Shown here: positions 1-7,743 of the stretch, one piece after another | How the letters are laid out: the number at the start of each line of letters is the position of its first letter | Numbering within the stretch: the stretch's first letter is position 1 | Origin: an uncultured Porphyromonadaceae bacterium | GTDB taxonomy: Bacteria > Bacteroidota > Bacteroidia > Bacteroidales > Muribaculaceae | DNA: 36,131 bases | Assembly: GCA_947567425.1 (NCBI GenBank) | Contig: CANOLV010000026.1 | Coordinates: forward strand, 1-36,131 | Direction: 5' to 3' | Program-made: the position numbers and the translations under genes | Notes under the pieces: generated by a model | Databases searched by the model: none | The model's input: only the letters and a program-made list of their open reading frames with translations | Told to the model about the DNA's origin: nothing

Positions 1-79
1 TGAAATTTGAGGGGATTTCGGGTGTTTTAATTTGGGTGTTAAGGTCTTTAGGGTCTATAGCGGCCTCGGGGCGTGGTCT

Positions 80-111
80 ATTGCATGGGTGTGGGGGATT
101 TGTTAACTTTG
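80..111 (+). promoter_or_regulatory. Promoter for the chromate transporter pair
   Basis: ATTG at 80-83, then 20 bases, then TAACTTTG at 104-111. This fits the Bacteroidetes -33/-7 pattern (TTG, about 19-20 bases, TAnnTTTG). The predicted transcript start is near 117-119, so an upstream in-frame ATG at 73 cannot be used and the ATG at 130 is the likely start of the first gene. Confidence 0.6.
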
Positions 112-129
112 TCGTTAAAATATGAGAAT

Positions 130-726
130 ATGTCGAATGCTAATGTTTGCTGGCGCCTGTTCGTGACGTTTATGAAGATAGGCGCTTTTACTTTCGGCGG
201 GGGATGGGCCATGATATCGCTGATAGAGCGGGAGGTGGTGGACAAGAACCGCTGGATAGAAAAGGATGAGTTTCTGGACCTTTTGGCTATCTCGCAGTCG
301 CTGCCTGGCATTTTGGCGGTGAATATCTCCGTGGCCGTCGGCGACAAGCTCCGCGGTTTCAAGGGGAGCCTGTTTGCATCGTTGGGTGCCATTCTGCCGT
401 CGTTTCTGATAATCCTGCTGATAGCGATGTTCCTGACTCCCGACATAATCAAGGAGAACCGGGTGGTGTCGAGCATCTTCATGGGCATCCGCCCGTGTGT
501 GGTGGCTCTGATAGTGGCTCCGGTCATTACGTCGGCCCGCGCGGCGAAAATCACGTGGCGCACGGTGTGGATTCCGGTGGCCGTGGCTGTCCTGATCTAC
601 GTGGGCTGGAACCCGATAGTGTTTATCGTGGTGGGCGGCGTCGGAGGCTATCTTTGGTTCCGGCATCAGCATGAGGCACTTACATCGAAGAGGTCCGGGG
701 AGGACAGAAAGGAGGGTGACGAGTAA
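130..726 (+). CDS. Chromate transporter, first half-size subunit
   Basis: A half-size member of the chromate ion transporter (CHR) family, an inner-membrane protein expected to work with the next gene as a pair. In long-chain ChrA the two halves are fused. The protein opens with the family signature: MKIGAFTFGGGWAMISLIE, then a VVDK..W segment, then AISQSLPG. Several hydrophobic segments follow (LFASLGAILPSFLIILLIAMF, VVALIVAPVI, VWIPVAVAVLIYVGW, IVFIVVGGVGGYLWF). The reading frame is open from 73, but the predicted promoter at 80-111 makes the ATG at 130 the better start, giving 198 residues. Its stop overlaps the start of the next gene by one base (TAATG), so translation is probably coupled. 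Family assignment is firm. Chromate as the physiological substrate is inherited from the family name; other anions are possible. Confidence 0.88.
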   Translation: MSNANVCWRLFVTFMKIGAFTFGGGWAMISLIEREVVDKNRWIEKDEFLDLLAISQSLPGILAVNISVAVGDKLRGFKGSLFASLGAILPSFLIILLIAMFLTPDIIKENRVVSSIFMGIRPCVVALIVAPVITSARAAKITWRTVWIPVAVAVLIYVGWNPIVFIVVGGVGGYLWFRHQHEALTSKRSGEDRKEGDE

Positions 727-1256
727 TGGGCGTCTATCTTAAAATAATCTGGGCATACTTGAAGATCGGTCTGTTCGGCTTCGGCGGGGGCTACGCTATG
801 CTCGCGCTGATAGAGCGCGAAGTGGTCAGCCCGGGGTGGATAAGCGAACAGATGTTCACCGACATCGTGGCCATCTCGCAGATGACCCCCGGCCCGATCG
901 GCATCAACAGCGCCACTTATATAGGATATGCGGTGACGGGGAGCGTGTTCGGGTCGATCGTGGCTACGGTCACGGTGATGCTTCCGTCGTTTCTGCTCGT
1001 GATGTATGCGAGCCACTTCATCCGCCGCCATAAGGAGTCGGCCATCATCAAGGGTGCCTTCGCCGGACTGCGGCCTGTGGTGATCGGTCTGATCGCCTCG
1101 GCGGCGCTGCTGCTGATGAACAGGCAGAACTTCCCCGACAATACGTTCAGCATCCTGATCTGCGTGCTGTCGTTTCTGACGGTGTATTTTACGAAGCTGC
1201 ATCCGATATTCGTGATATGCCTTGCCGGATTGGCGGGATTTTGCATATATTATTGA
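726..1256 (+). CDS. Chromate transporter, second half-size subunit
   Basis: The second half-size CHR-family membrane protein, 176 residues, translationally coupled to the preceding gene through a one-base overlap. It repeats the same signature: LKIGLFGFGGGYAMLALIE near the N-terminus, then VVSPGW and AISQMTPGPIGINSATYIGY, where the PGP motif is typical of the family. Hydrophobic segments include VFGSIVATVTVMLPSFLLVMY, VVIGLIASAALLLM and FVICLAGLAGFCIYY at the extreme C-terminus. The two proteins are homologous to each other and probably form a heterodimer with inverted or complementary topology. That arrangement is known for short-chain CHR pairs and is inferred here. No regulator such as ChrB lies next to them within the window. 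Confidence 0.88.
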   Translation: MGVYLKIIWAYLKIGLFGFGGGYAMLALIEREVVSPGWISEQMFTDIVAISQMTPGPIGINSATYIGYAVTGSVFGSIVATVTVMLPSFLLVMYASHFIRRHKESAIIKGAFAGLRPVVIGLIASAALLLMNRQNFPDNTFSILICVLSFLTVYFTKLHPIFVICLAGLAGFCIYY

Positions 1257-1268
1257 GGATGTTTTTGC

Positions 1269-1289
1269 GGACGCACGAGCCGTGCGTCC
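1269..1289. repeat. REP-like perfect hairpin between the transporter pair and folC
   Basis: A perfect inverted repeat: GGACGCACG, a 3-base loop AGC, then CGTGCGTCC. It sits in the 50-60 base gap between the transporter stop and the folC start. No T-run follows on either strand, so it is not a classical intrinsic terminator. Short GC-rich palindromes of this kind recur in intergenic spaces of many Bacteroidetes genomes. Only one copy was seen here, so calling it a repeat family is inference. Confidence 0.5.
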
Positions 1290-1318
1290 CTACATATTAT
1301 TTATTAATGTATAGCGCG

Positions 1319-2566
1319 ATGACTTATCAAGATTCGATAGAGTTTTTGTTCGGCCAGCTGGCGTCGTTTGAGCGTGACGGCGCCTCTTATAAGCCGGGAC
1401 TTCAGACCACGCTCGAACTGTCGGCCATGTTCGGATCGCCCGAGCGTCGGCTTAAGACGATACATGTGGCCGGGACCAACGGAAAGGGGTCGACGTCGCA
1501 CACTCTGGCGGCGGTGCTGATGAGCGCCGGCTACAAGGTGGGGCTTTATACGTCGCCGCACCTGTTTGACTTCCGCGAACGCATACGTGTCGACGGCAGG
1601 ATGATAGGGCAGGGCGAGGTGGTCGACTTTGTGGAGCGCTATCTGGCGCGTCAGGCCGACTTCACGCGCCGCCCAACGTTCTTTGAACTGACCACGGTGA
1701 TGGCGCTGGAGCATTTTGTGCGCGAAGGTGTGGATGTGGCCGTGATCGAGGTGGGACTCGGCGGCCGTCTGGACAGCACCAACATCATAACTCCTGAACT
1801 TAGCGTGATAACCAACATATCGATGGACCACACGCAGTTTCTTGGCAACACCCTTGAGGAGATCGCCGTGGAGAAGTGCGGGATCATGAAGCCGGGTGTG
1901 CCTGCGGTGGTGGGCGAGGCCGGGAAGCTCCGTGAGGTTTTCGAGCGTGAAGCGGCCGGGCACGGATCGCCGGTGGTGTTCGCCGAGGATGCCGATTATG
2001 TCGGTGAGGCCGGTGCCCGCGGTTGGCTGAGCCTGCGTGGTGCCTATCAGTTGAAAAATGCCAATACGGTGCTGTGTGCGCTGTCGGTGCTCCGCGGTCT
2101 GCGAGGCTGGGATGTACCGACGGAAGCGGTGTCGGAGGGAATGCGCGGCGTGTGCCGTCTGACCGGTCTCATGGGCAGGTGGACGCAGCTGAAGGAGCGT
2201 CCATACGTGGTGTGCGACACGGGCCATAACGCCGGCGCATGGGAGTATCTGCCCTCGGAGATCGGGGCGATGCCCGGCCGGGTGCATATCGTGGTAGGAT
2301 TTGTGGCCGATAAGGATGTGTCGGGCATAGTCGGGATGATGCCTAAAGGGGCTGAGTATTATTTCACGCAGGCCTCGACTCCGAGGGCGCTTAAGTCGGC
2401 GGCTTTGGCTGAGACGGGTGCCCGATGCGGACTTAAAGGACGTGCGTTTGACGATGTCGCGTCGGCATGCCGTGCGGCGTTGTCCGATGCCGGCGAGGGT
2501 GACTCGGTGTTTATAGGCGGCAGCAACTTCGTGGTGTCGGAGATTCCGCCTGAGCTGCTTCCCTGA
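1319..2566 (+). CDS. folC: Bifunctional folylpolyglutamate synthase / dihydrofolate synthase
   Basis: A cytoplasmic ATP-dependent ligase of the Mur ligase superfamily. It adds glutamate to dihydropteroate to form dihydrofolate and extends the polyglutamate tail of folates. The P-loop AGTNGKGSTSHTLAAVL is followed by LYTSPHLFDFRERI, a folate-site signature. Later motifs are FFELTTVMAL, VIEVGLGGRLDSTN (metal-binding region), ISMDHTQFLGNTLEEIAVEKCGIMKPG, and the C-terminal CDTGHNAGAW. Length is 415 residues from the ATG at 1319, normal for the family. An in-frame ATG lies four codons upstream at 1307, and the frame is open from 1217 inside the previous gene. I prefer 1319 because MTYQDSIEFLFGQL matches the usual family start. 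A second folate gene, folK, lies far away at 25066-25530. This gene ends at a shared terminator facing the convergent transporter gene. Confidence 0.95.
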   Translation: MTYQDSIEFLFGQLASFERDGASYKPGLQTTLELSAMFGSPERRLKTIHVAGTNGKGSTSHTLAAVLMSAGYKVGLYTSPHLFDFRERIRVDGRMIGQGEVVDFVERYLARQADFTRRPTFFELTTVMALEHFVREGVDVAVIEVGLGGRLDSTNIITPELSVITNISMDHTQFLGNTLEEIAVEKCGIMKPGVPAVVGEAGKLREVFEREAAGHGSPVVFAEDADYVGEAGARGWLSLRGAYQLKNANTVLCALSVLRGLRGWDVPTEAVSEGMRGVCRLTGLMGRWTQLKERPYVVCDTGHNAGAWEYLPSEIGAMPGRVHIVVGFVADKDVSGIVGMMPKGAEYYFTQASTPRALKSAALAETGARCGLKGRAFDDVASACRAALSDAGEGDSVFIGGSNFVVSEIPPELLP

Positions 2567-2598
2567 TCCTGCACGCGAAAAAGTGACGATATTAACAA

Positions 2599-2640
2599 GG
2601 ACCGCCCCGATATCCGGAGCGGCCCTCGCAGTTTCTTTTA
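2599..2640. terminator. Bidirectional terminator between folC and the peptide transporter
   Basis: A GC-rich imperfect hairpin (GGACCGC at 2599-2605 against GCGGCCC at 2619-2625, with one mismatch). On the plus strand it is followed by a T-rich tail (GTTTCTTTT), and on the minus strand by TTGTTAATAT. It lies between two convergent genes, as expected for a shared terminator. Confidence 0.55.
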
Positions 2641-2659
2641 ACCAATATATGTGGTTGAC

Positions 2660-4450
2660 TTAGATGGCGTCGTCTTCGACGTTTTCGATTGATTCGACAG
2701 CCGGTTCGTCGGAAGTGGCGGCTTCAAGCTTCTTCATAATTGAGAATATGAATGCGGCCGAGAGCAGACAGATACAGATGAGTATGCCCCATATCACCGC
2801 TACGGAAATCTTGCCCCAGAGGAGCATGGGTATCGACACGAGGTAGTTGCCGATGGCGGTGGCGGCAAACCATCCGCCCATCATGGAGCCTTTCAACTTC
2901 GGAGGAGCTACCTTGCTGACGAAGGATATACCCATGGGCGAGAGCAGAAGTTCGGCGAAAGTGAGCAGCAGATAGGTGGAGATGAGCCAGTTGGAGGATA
3001 CGGCACCGTTGGTTCCCACGAGGTTGAGCGAGGCGAACACCATCACGCCGTAAGCGGCCGCGGCCATCACCATTCCGTAGCCGATCTTGCGCGGAGCCGA
3101 CGGCTCTTTGCCGCGTTTGGCCAGCCATGCAAACAGGGCCATGGAGAATGGAGTCAATGCCACTACATAGAACGGATTGAACTGCTGGTAAACGGCGGGA
3201 TCGACACCTTCGACCACTTCGGGAGTGGTGTGGTAGATGTAGCCTACAAGGCCGATCAGGGCAAGGAGGATGACTCCGCAGATGGCGCGGCCTTTGGCGG
3301 TGGTGCTCTGGATCATGCCGAACAGCGCGTAGACACCGGCGGCGATGGCTACGAGCGCCCAGATGTTAAATCCGATTCGGGTCCAGCCGGTGGCGTCGGG
3401 CGATGTGCAGCTCTTGGCAAATTCGGTGAGGGTCTGGCCGTTCTGGTGGAACACCATCCAGAAGAATATCACGACGGCAAACACCAGCAGAAGGGCCACG
3501 ACGCGCTGCTTAGTCTGCTCGGGAGTAAGCTCTCTGGCAGTCTTTACGGCAGTCTTTTTGCTTTCGGCGTTCTTCTTGTCGGTGATAATGTGGGCGTAGG
3601 TGCGGCGGCCGAGGGTGTAGATCAGGAAGCTGACGATCAGCGACACACATGCCAGGGCGAATGCGTAGGAGCATCCGGTGGAGAATGTGGTGATGTATTC
3701 GTTGGCGAAGTTAAGGAGCGCGTCGGACGACCATCCGCACTGTCCGGCGAAGTTGGTCAGATACTGCGTGAGGAATGCCGACAGGTCGCCTCCGGCCTCC
3801 ATGCCGTTCTGCACGGCAAATTCGGTCATGGTCTTGATCTTTTCCGGATCGGCGGGCATGTTGGTGAAGTTGTTGGTGTCGATGCACCAGTTGCAGACCG
3901 TAGCGGCCATAGGATTGTTGGTGAGAAATCCGGCGCTTGACAGGGCGAGGTTCTTCAGGCCGATAGCCGCCATCGGGGCGAACATCGAACCGAGGTTGAT
4001 GGCCATATAGAACAATGAGAATGCGGCGTCGCGGCGCTCACTGTAGCGAGGGTCGTTGTAGAGGTCGCCGACCATCACCTGGAGGTTGCCTTTGAAGAGT
4101 CCGGTTCCGACCGAAATCAACAGCAGTGCGGCGAAAAGAATCATCATTGAGGTGTTGGAGCGCACGGGTGTCGGGGCTGAAATCAGCGCGTAACCGACAA
4201 ACATGACTGCAATACCGGAAACGACGCACTTTGAGAAGCTCCATTTGTCGGCCAGCCAACCGCCTACGAGCGGCATGAAGTAAACCAGCGCAAGGAAGAT
4301 AGAGAAGATCTGTCCGGTCCATGTGGCGTCGAATCCAAACTTCGCCTGGAGGTAGAACAGGAAGATGGCGAGCATCGTGTAGTAGCCGAAGCGTTCGCCG
4401 GTGTTGGCGAGGGCAAGCACGTACAGGCCATTGGGTTGATTCTTAAACAT
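2660..4450 (-). CDS. POT-family proton-coupled oligopeptide transporter
   Basis: An inner-membrane major-facilitator protein of the POT/PTR2 family, which imports di- and tripeptides with protons. Evidence is ERFGYYTMLAIF in the first helix (residues about 19-30), GGWLADKW after helix 2, and FYMAINLGSMFAP, which is the family's FYxxINxGS signature. There are about a dozen hydrophobic segments across 596 residues. The first helix normally carries ExxERF; here it reads NTGERF, so the first glutamate is Asn16. A mostly polar insert with several cysteines lies at about residues 165-258, between helices, making the protein longer than the usual 450-500 residues. The C-terminal tail is acidic. It follows the SufE-type gene by 54 bases on the same strand and may share its transcript. 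Confidence 0.9.
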   Translation of the reverse strand: MFKNQPNGLYVLALANTGERFGYYTMLAIFLFYLQAKFGFDATWTGQIFSIFLALVYFMPLVGGWLADKWSFSKCVVSGIAVMFVGYALISAPTPVRSNTSMMILFAALLLISVGTGLFKGNLQVMVGDLYNDPRYSERRDAAFSLFYMAINLGSMFAPMAAIGLKNLALSSAGFLTNNPMAATVCNWCIDTNNFTNMPADPEKIKTMTEFAVQNGMEAGGDLSAFLTQYLTNFAGQCGWSSDALLNFANEYITTFSTGCSYAFALACVSLIVSFLIYTLGRRTYAHIITDKKNAESKKTAVKTARELTPEQTKQRVVALLLVFAVVIFFWMVFHQNGQTLTEFAKSCTSPDATGWTRIGFNIWALVAIAAGVYALFGMIQSTTAKGRAICGVILLALIGLVGYIYHTTPEVVEGVDPAVYQQFNPFYVVALTPFSMALFAWLAKRGKEPSAPRKIGYGMVMAAAAYGVMVFASLNLVGTNGAVSSNWLISTYLLLTFAELLLSPMGISFVSKVAPPKLKGSMMGGWFAATAIGNYLVSIPMLLWGKISVAVIWGILICICLLSAAFIFSIMKKLEAATSDEPAVESIENVEDDAI

Positions 4451-4504
4451 AGCTTAATAATGAATTGGTTTTAAAATGTTTCGTCGGTGGTTATGCTGCC
4501 GGGT

Positions 4505-4951
4505 TCAGTTGCCGGCTTCGAGCTTGGCCTTGTATGCCATGGCATAGAGCAGCATCTGCTTTACGAGCGCGGCCAGACCGTTGCTGCGTGTGGGCGAGAG
4601 GTTTTCGGCCAGTCCGATTTTGTCGATGAAGTAGAGCTTCGCGTCGGCGATTTCTGCCGGGGTGTGGCCGCTGAGCACCTTAAGCAGCATACTTATTATG
4701 CCTTTTACGATAATGGCGTCGCTGTCGGCGCGGAACACCACTTTGCCCTCGTCGTCGAGTTCGGCATGGAGCCAAGCCCTGCTCTGGCATCCTTCAATGA
4801 GGAATTGGGGAGTCTTGTACTCTTCCGGCATTGGGTCAAGGGCATTTCCCATGTCGATGATATATGCGTAGCGGTCCATCCAATCGTCGATGTCGTTGAA
4901 TTCATCGATCAGCTCGTCCTGTATTTCGTCGATAGTCATGTTATGATTCAT
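4505..4951 (-). CDS. sufE: SufE-type cysteine desulfuration protein
   Basis: A small cytoplasmic sulfur acceptor, 148 residues. In known systems SufE takes persulfide sulfur from the cysteine desulfurase SufS on one conserved cysteine and passes it to the Fe-S scaffold. Here the conserved segment is PQFLIEGCQSRAW, with the active cysteine at residue 55. Further family features are DWMDRYAYIIDMG near the N-terminus and VKGIISMLLKVLSGHTPAEI in the middle. An alternative start four codons later (4939, MTIDEIQDEL) fits the usual family N-terminus slightly better. No sufS, sufB, sufC or sufD gene is in the window, so it acts with partners encoded elsewhere. It lies between a glutaminyl cyclase gene and a peptide transporter gene on the same strand, with no clear functional link. 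Confidence 0.9.
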   Translation of the reverse strand: MNHNMTIDEIQDELIDEFNDIDDWMDRYAYIIDMGNALDPMPEEYKTPQFLIEGCQSRAWLHAELDDEGKVVFRADSDAIIVKGIISMLLKVLSGHTPAEIADAKLYFIDKIGLAENLSPTRSNGLAALVKQMLLYAMAYKAKLEAGN

Positions 4952-4962
4952 TAATAGTCGGT

Positions 4963-5934
4963 TTATGGTCGTTCGTTGTAAATCACATTTGCCACGGTCT
5001 GTCCTACGGCTTTAAGCGTGGCAGGGTCGATATGCTCCATGTCGTCATTGACGGTGTGCCACACGGGAGGGAATGATCCGGTGGTCTCGTTGGCGCATTC
5101 GATTATGTCGATGCAGGGTATTCCTGCGCGGTTTATAAACATGTGGTCGTCGACCACTCCCCCGGCCTGGCGGTTGACAAACCTGTCGCCGAATCCCGAC
5201 GCGTGGGCCATGGCCCATACGCGGTCGTTGACCGACGGGGCAAATTGGTCGGAGATATATTCGCGGGTGAATTTGGCATCGCGTCCACCGACCATGTCGA
5301 GCAAAATGGCGTAGGACGGCCGGTCGGAAACCTTATATGGCATCTGTTCGATCCATTTCTGCGTGCCGAGACACCAGCTCATGTCCTGGGAATCGGCTCC
5401 GGAGTCCTCGCCGTCGACAAACAGCAGGTCGACTCCTACAGGAGGCTTCTCCTGCCCGAAGATTCTGGCAAGTTCGAGAAGCACGCCGACACCGCTTGCT
5501 CCGTCGTTGGCTCCCGGTACGGGCTTGGAGTGGTTGGCCGGGTCGGGGTCATTGTCGGCCCAGGGCCTGGTGTCCCAATGGGCGAGCAGGAGCACTCTCC
5601 GCTTGGCGGCGGGGTTATAGCGTGCCATGATGTTCTGAAGGGGTAGTTTCTCGCCTTTGAAGTTGACCGCATCCGTCGACTGGATAAAAACGGTGTCGGC
5701 TCCGTAAGCATTCAAGCGTGCGGCTATGAATGCGGCGCAGTCGGAATGGCCTTTCGACCCGGGCGTTCTCGGCCCGAACTCGACCTGCGTCTTTACAAAC
5801 CGGTAGGCGCTGTCGGCATCAAATTCGGCTTTGGCGGCCGGCTTTGATGTCGGCGCCTCAGCCACGGCATTAGTCTTGCTTCCGCCGCAGGCCGTCAGAA
5901 TCAGTATTAATAGTACTAAGTGTAAGCGCATCAT
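4963..5934 (-). CDS. Type II glutaminyl-peptide cyclotransferase, M28-fold lipoprotein
   Basis: A zinc enzyme of the M28 peptidase fold, very like bacterial type II glutaminyl cyclases such as that of Porphyromonas gingivalis. These convert N-terminal glutamine of exported proteins to pyroglutamate. The mature protein carries LLAHWDTRPWADNDPDP, then VPGANDGASGVGVLLELAR (zinc-ligand Asp), VDGEDSG (acidic residue and ligand region), WCLGTQKW, LLDMVGGRDAKF, and VVDDHMFINRAGIPCIDIIE (His-containing ligand region). The start at 5934 gives a lipoprotein signal: RLHLVLLILILTAC, with the lipidated cysteine at residue 16. A longer frame opens at 5958, but that adds a non-signal-like extension and sits against a promoter-like sequence. 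Length is about 323 residues. An aminopeptidase is the alternative reading; the NDPDP and NDGASG context favours a cyclase. Confidence 0.8.
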   Translation of the reverse strand: MMRLHLVLLILILTACGGSKTNAVAEAPTSKPAAKAEFDADSAYRFVKTQVEFGPRTPGSKGHSDCAAFIAARLNAYGADTVFIQSTDAVNFKGEKLPLQNIMARYNPAAKRRVLLLAHWDTRPWADNDPDPANHSKPVPGANDGASGVGVLLELARIFGQEKPPVGVDLLFVDGEDSGADSQDMSWCLGTQKWIEQMPYKVSDRPSYAILLDMVGGRDAKFTREYISDQFAPSVNDRVWAMAHASGFGDRFVNRQAGGVVDDHMFINRAGIPCIDIIECANETTGSFPPVWHTVNDDMEHIDPATLKAVGQTVANVIYNERP

Positions 5935-5959
5935 TATGGTGCAAAAAATATCAGTCATT

Positions 5960-5992
5960 CAAATTTAGTAAAATCTATCCGACTTGCCTCAA
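5960..5992 (-). promoter_or_regulatory. Possible promoter for the glutaminyl cyclase gene
   Basis: On the minus strand TAAATTTG (5960-5967) matches the TAnnTTTG -7 element, with a TTG at 5990-5992 about 22 bases further up, slightly too far. The predicted start of transcription just before 5934 supports the shorter gene start. A second -7-like sequence, TAATTTTG at 6065-6072, is an alternative. Confidence 0.35.
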
Positions 5993-6113
5993 TAAAGGGT
6001 CGGCCGGGGATGTTATTATACAATTTTTAACGATTTATGGCCGTATGGACTGTCTGAATAAGCGCAAAATTACGTTTTTTCCCGCAAAAAATGGCAATGT
6101 CGGGGGAAATGAT

Positions 6114-6121
6114 TAATTTTG
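6114..6121 (+). promoter_or_regulatory. -7 element of a probable tyrS promoter
   Basis: TAATTTTG matches TAnnTTTG about 30 bases before the tyrS ATG. No convincing -33 element is seen 19-20 bases upstream. If used, transcription starts near 6128, which rules out the upstream in-frame ATG at 6091 as the tyrS start. Confidence 0.4.
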
Positions 6122-6150
6122 TGACTGATATAAACTTTAAATGCCATTCT

Positions 6151-7443
6151 ATGAATTTTGTAGAAGAATTGCGTTGGCGCGGTATGCTCCACGACATGAT
6201 GCCCGGTACGGAAGAACTTCTTAACAAGGAGAAGGTCACCGCATACATAGGCTTTGATCCGACAGCCGACTCTCTCCATATAGGCCATCTCTGCAGTGTG
6301 ATGATACTCCGTCATTTCCAGCGTTGCGGCCATAAGCCCCTTGCTTTGATAGGCGGAGCGACAGGTATGATAGGCGACCCGTCGGGAAAATCGGCGGAGC
6401 GCAACCTGCTTAATGAAGAGACTCTTCAGCGCAACATCGCCGGAATGAAGAAGCAACTGAGCAAATTCCTCGATTTTGAGTCGGATGCGGCCAATAAGGC
6501 CGAACTGGTCAATAACTACGACTGGATGAAGGACTATACGTTCCTTGACTTTGCCCGTGAGATAGGCAAGCACATCACAGTCAACTATATGATGGCCAAG
6601 GATTCGGTGAAGAAGCGTCTGAACGGCGAGGCCAGGGACGGTCTGTCGTTTACTGAATTTACCTATCAGCTTCTTCAAGGCTACGACTTCCTGCACCTCT
6701 ATGAGACCAAGGGCTGCAAGCTCCAGATGGGAGGTTCGGACCAGTGGGGCAACATCACCACCGGATCGGAACTCATACGCCGCACTAACGGTGGCGAGGC
6801 TTTCGCTCTGACATGTCCGCTGATCACGAAGGCCGACGGAGGAAAGTTCGGCAAGACCGAATCGGGAAACGTATGGCTTAATCCGGAATATACGTCGCCA
6901 TATAAGTTCTATCAATTCTGGATGAATGTGAGCGATGCCGATGCCGAACGCTACATAAAAATATTCACCGACCTTCCCCGCGAGGAGATCGAGGCCCTTA
7001 TCGAAGAGCAGCATAAGGATCCGGGTCTGCGTCCGATCCAGAAGCGTCTGGCCAAGGAGGTGACCACTATGGTTCATTCGGCCGAGGAATACGAGGCCGC
7101 CGTAGAGGCATCGCAGATCCTGTTCAGCAAGAATGCCGCCGAACAGCTCCGTAAGGTGGACGAGGCTACTCTGCTCGACATATTTGAAGGCGTGGACAGA
7201 TACGACGTGCCCCGCGAGTCGCTCGACGGTTCGGTAAAGTTGATCGATTTCCTGACGGAGACAGCTCCGGTGTTCCCGAGCAAGGGCGAGCTTCGCAAAC
7301 TTGCGCAGCAGAACGGTCTTTCGATCAATAAGGAGAAGGTGGCCGATGTCAATGCCGCGGTTTCATCCGATTTGCTTCTGGCCGACAAATATATTCTGGT
7401 GCAGAAGGGTAAAAAGCAGTATTATCTGCTTATCGTGAAGTAG
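6151..7443 (+). CDS. tyrS: Tyrosyl-tRNA synthetase
   Basis: A cytoplasmic class I aminoacyl-tRNA synthetase that charges tRNA-Tyr. The HIGH motif is intact in [13 protein letters not shown] (His43-His46). The tyrosine-binding segment [13 protein letters not shown] and [15 protein letters not shown] are present. The KMSKS-equivalent loop reads KFGKT (residues 232-236), the usual bacterial TyrS variant. A C-terminal S4-like RNA-binding domain is visible ([23 protein letters not shown] to the end). From the ATG at 6151 the protein is 430 residues, normal for TyrS. The frame is open from 6091, but that extension has no family counterpart and would overlap the promoter. The gene ends about 100 bases before tRNA-Gln. 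I saw no T-box leader, as expected for Bacteroidetes. Confidence 0.97.
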   Translation: MNFVEELRWRGMLHDMMPGTEELLNKEKVTAYIGFDPTADSLHIGHLCSVMILRHFQRCGHKPLALIGGATGMIGDPSGKSAERNLLNEETLQRNIAGMKKQLSKFLDFESDAANKAELVNNYDWMKDYTFLDFAREIGKHITVNYMMAKDSVKKRLNGEARDGLSFTEFTYQLLQGYDFLHLYETKGCKLQMGGSDQWGNITTGSELIRRTNGGEAFALTCPLITKADGGKFGKTESGNVWLNPEYTSPYKFYQFWMNVSDADAERYIKIFTDLPREEIEALIEEQHKDPGLRPIQKRLAKEVTTMVHSAEEYEAAVEASQILFSKNAAEQLRKVDEATLLDIFEGVDRYDVPRESLDGSVKLIDFLTETAPVFPSKGELRKLAQQNGLSINKEKVADVNAAVSSDLLLADKYILVQKGKKQYYLLIVK

Positions 7444-7475
7444 CGGCCGAAGAGATTAAAAAATCCACGGTGCTA

Positions 7476-7506
7476 TTGCACAACTCAAAAAAAGTGCATA
7501 ACTTTG
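7476..7506 (+). promoter_or_regulatory. Promoter for tRNA-Gln
   Basis: TTG at 7476-7478, 20 bases, then a perfect TAACTTTG at 7499-7506. The predicted start of transcription is about 30 bases before the mature tRNA 5' end. Confidence 0.65.
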
Positions 7507-7542
7507 CAGAGCTTTAGGCCGAAAGGCTTGGGCTATAAGGAT

Positions 7543-7613
7543 TGTCTTATGGTGTAATGGTAGCACTGCAGTTTTTGGTTCTGCCTGTCTTGGTTCGAAT
7601 CCAGGTAAGACAA
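7543..7613 (+). tRNA. tRNA-Gln (anticodon TTG)
   Basis: A 71-base tRNA. The acceptor arms TGTCTTA (7543-7549) and TAAGACA (7606-7612) pair perfectly, followed by discriminator A at 7613. The D arm contains GGTGTAATGGTAGCA. The anticodon loop TTTTGGT (7573-7579) places TTG at 7575-7577, reading CAA and, by wobble, CAG. The anticodon stem has a U-U mismatch at its loop end (positions 31-39). The T loop is GGTTCGAATCC with pairing flanks. The 3' CCA is not encoded and must be added after transcription. Confidence 0.95.
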
Positions 7614-7617
7614 CGTA

Positions 7618-7654
7618 TTAAGGAGTCGGGGTTAATTTAATCTCGACTCCTTAA
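7618..7654 (+). terminator. Terminator after tRNA-Gln
   Basis: An 11-base perfect inverted repeat, TTAAGGAGTCG at 7618-7628 against CGACTCCTTAA at 7644-7654, starting 5 bases after the tRNA and followed by TTAATT. Position and symmetry fit an intrinsic terminator, although the T-run is short. Confidence 0.7.
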
Positions 7655-7743
7655 TTAATTCATGGAGCCTATGTTCACGGCTGTTATTTTTAGTGAATTG
7701 ATATGTCTGCATATAAACTTTTAATCAAAATTATTTATAATCT

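Noticed and set aside
1269-1289. Terminator reading of the hairpin before folC
   Set aside because: No T-run on either strand, so it is described as a REP-like repeat instead.
1304-2287. Long minus-strand frame (327 codons) inside folC
   Set aside because: It lies opposite a clear folC gene and its translation is rich in His, Arg and Gln with no domain, typical of a shadow frame in GC-rich coding DNA.
3230-3940. 236-codon plus-strand frame opposite the peptide transporter
   Set aside because: Low-complexity Gly/Val-rich translation opposite a conserved membrane protein; no independent promoter.
6070-7077. 335-codon minus-strand frame opposite tyrS
   Set aside because: TyrS motifs on the plus strand are intact and complete; the opposite frame has no recognisable motif or start signal.
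7543-7613. tRNA-Gln as an integration site
   Set aside because: No integrase and no repeat of the tRNA 3' end were noticed downstream; a normal terminator follows.
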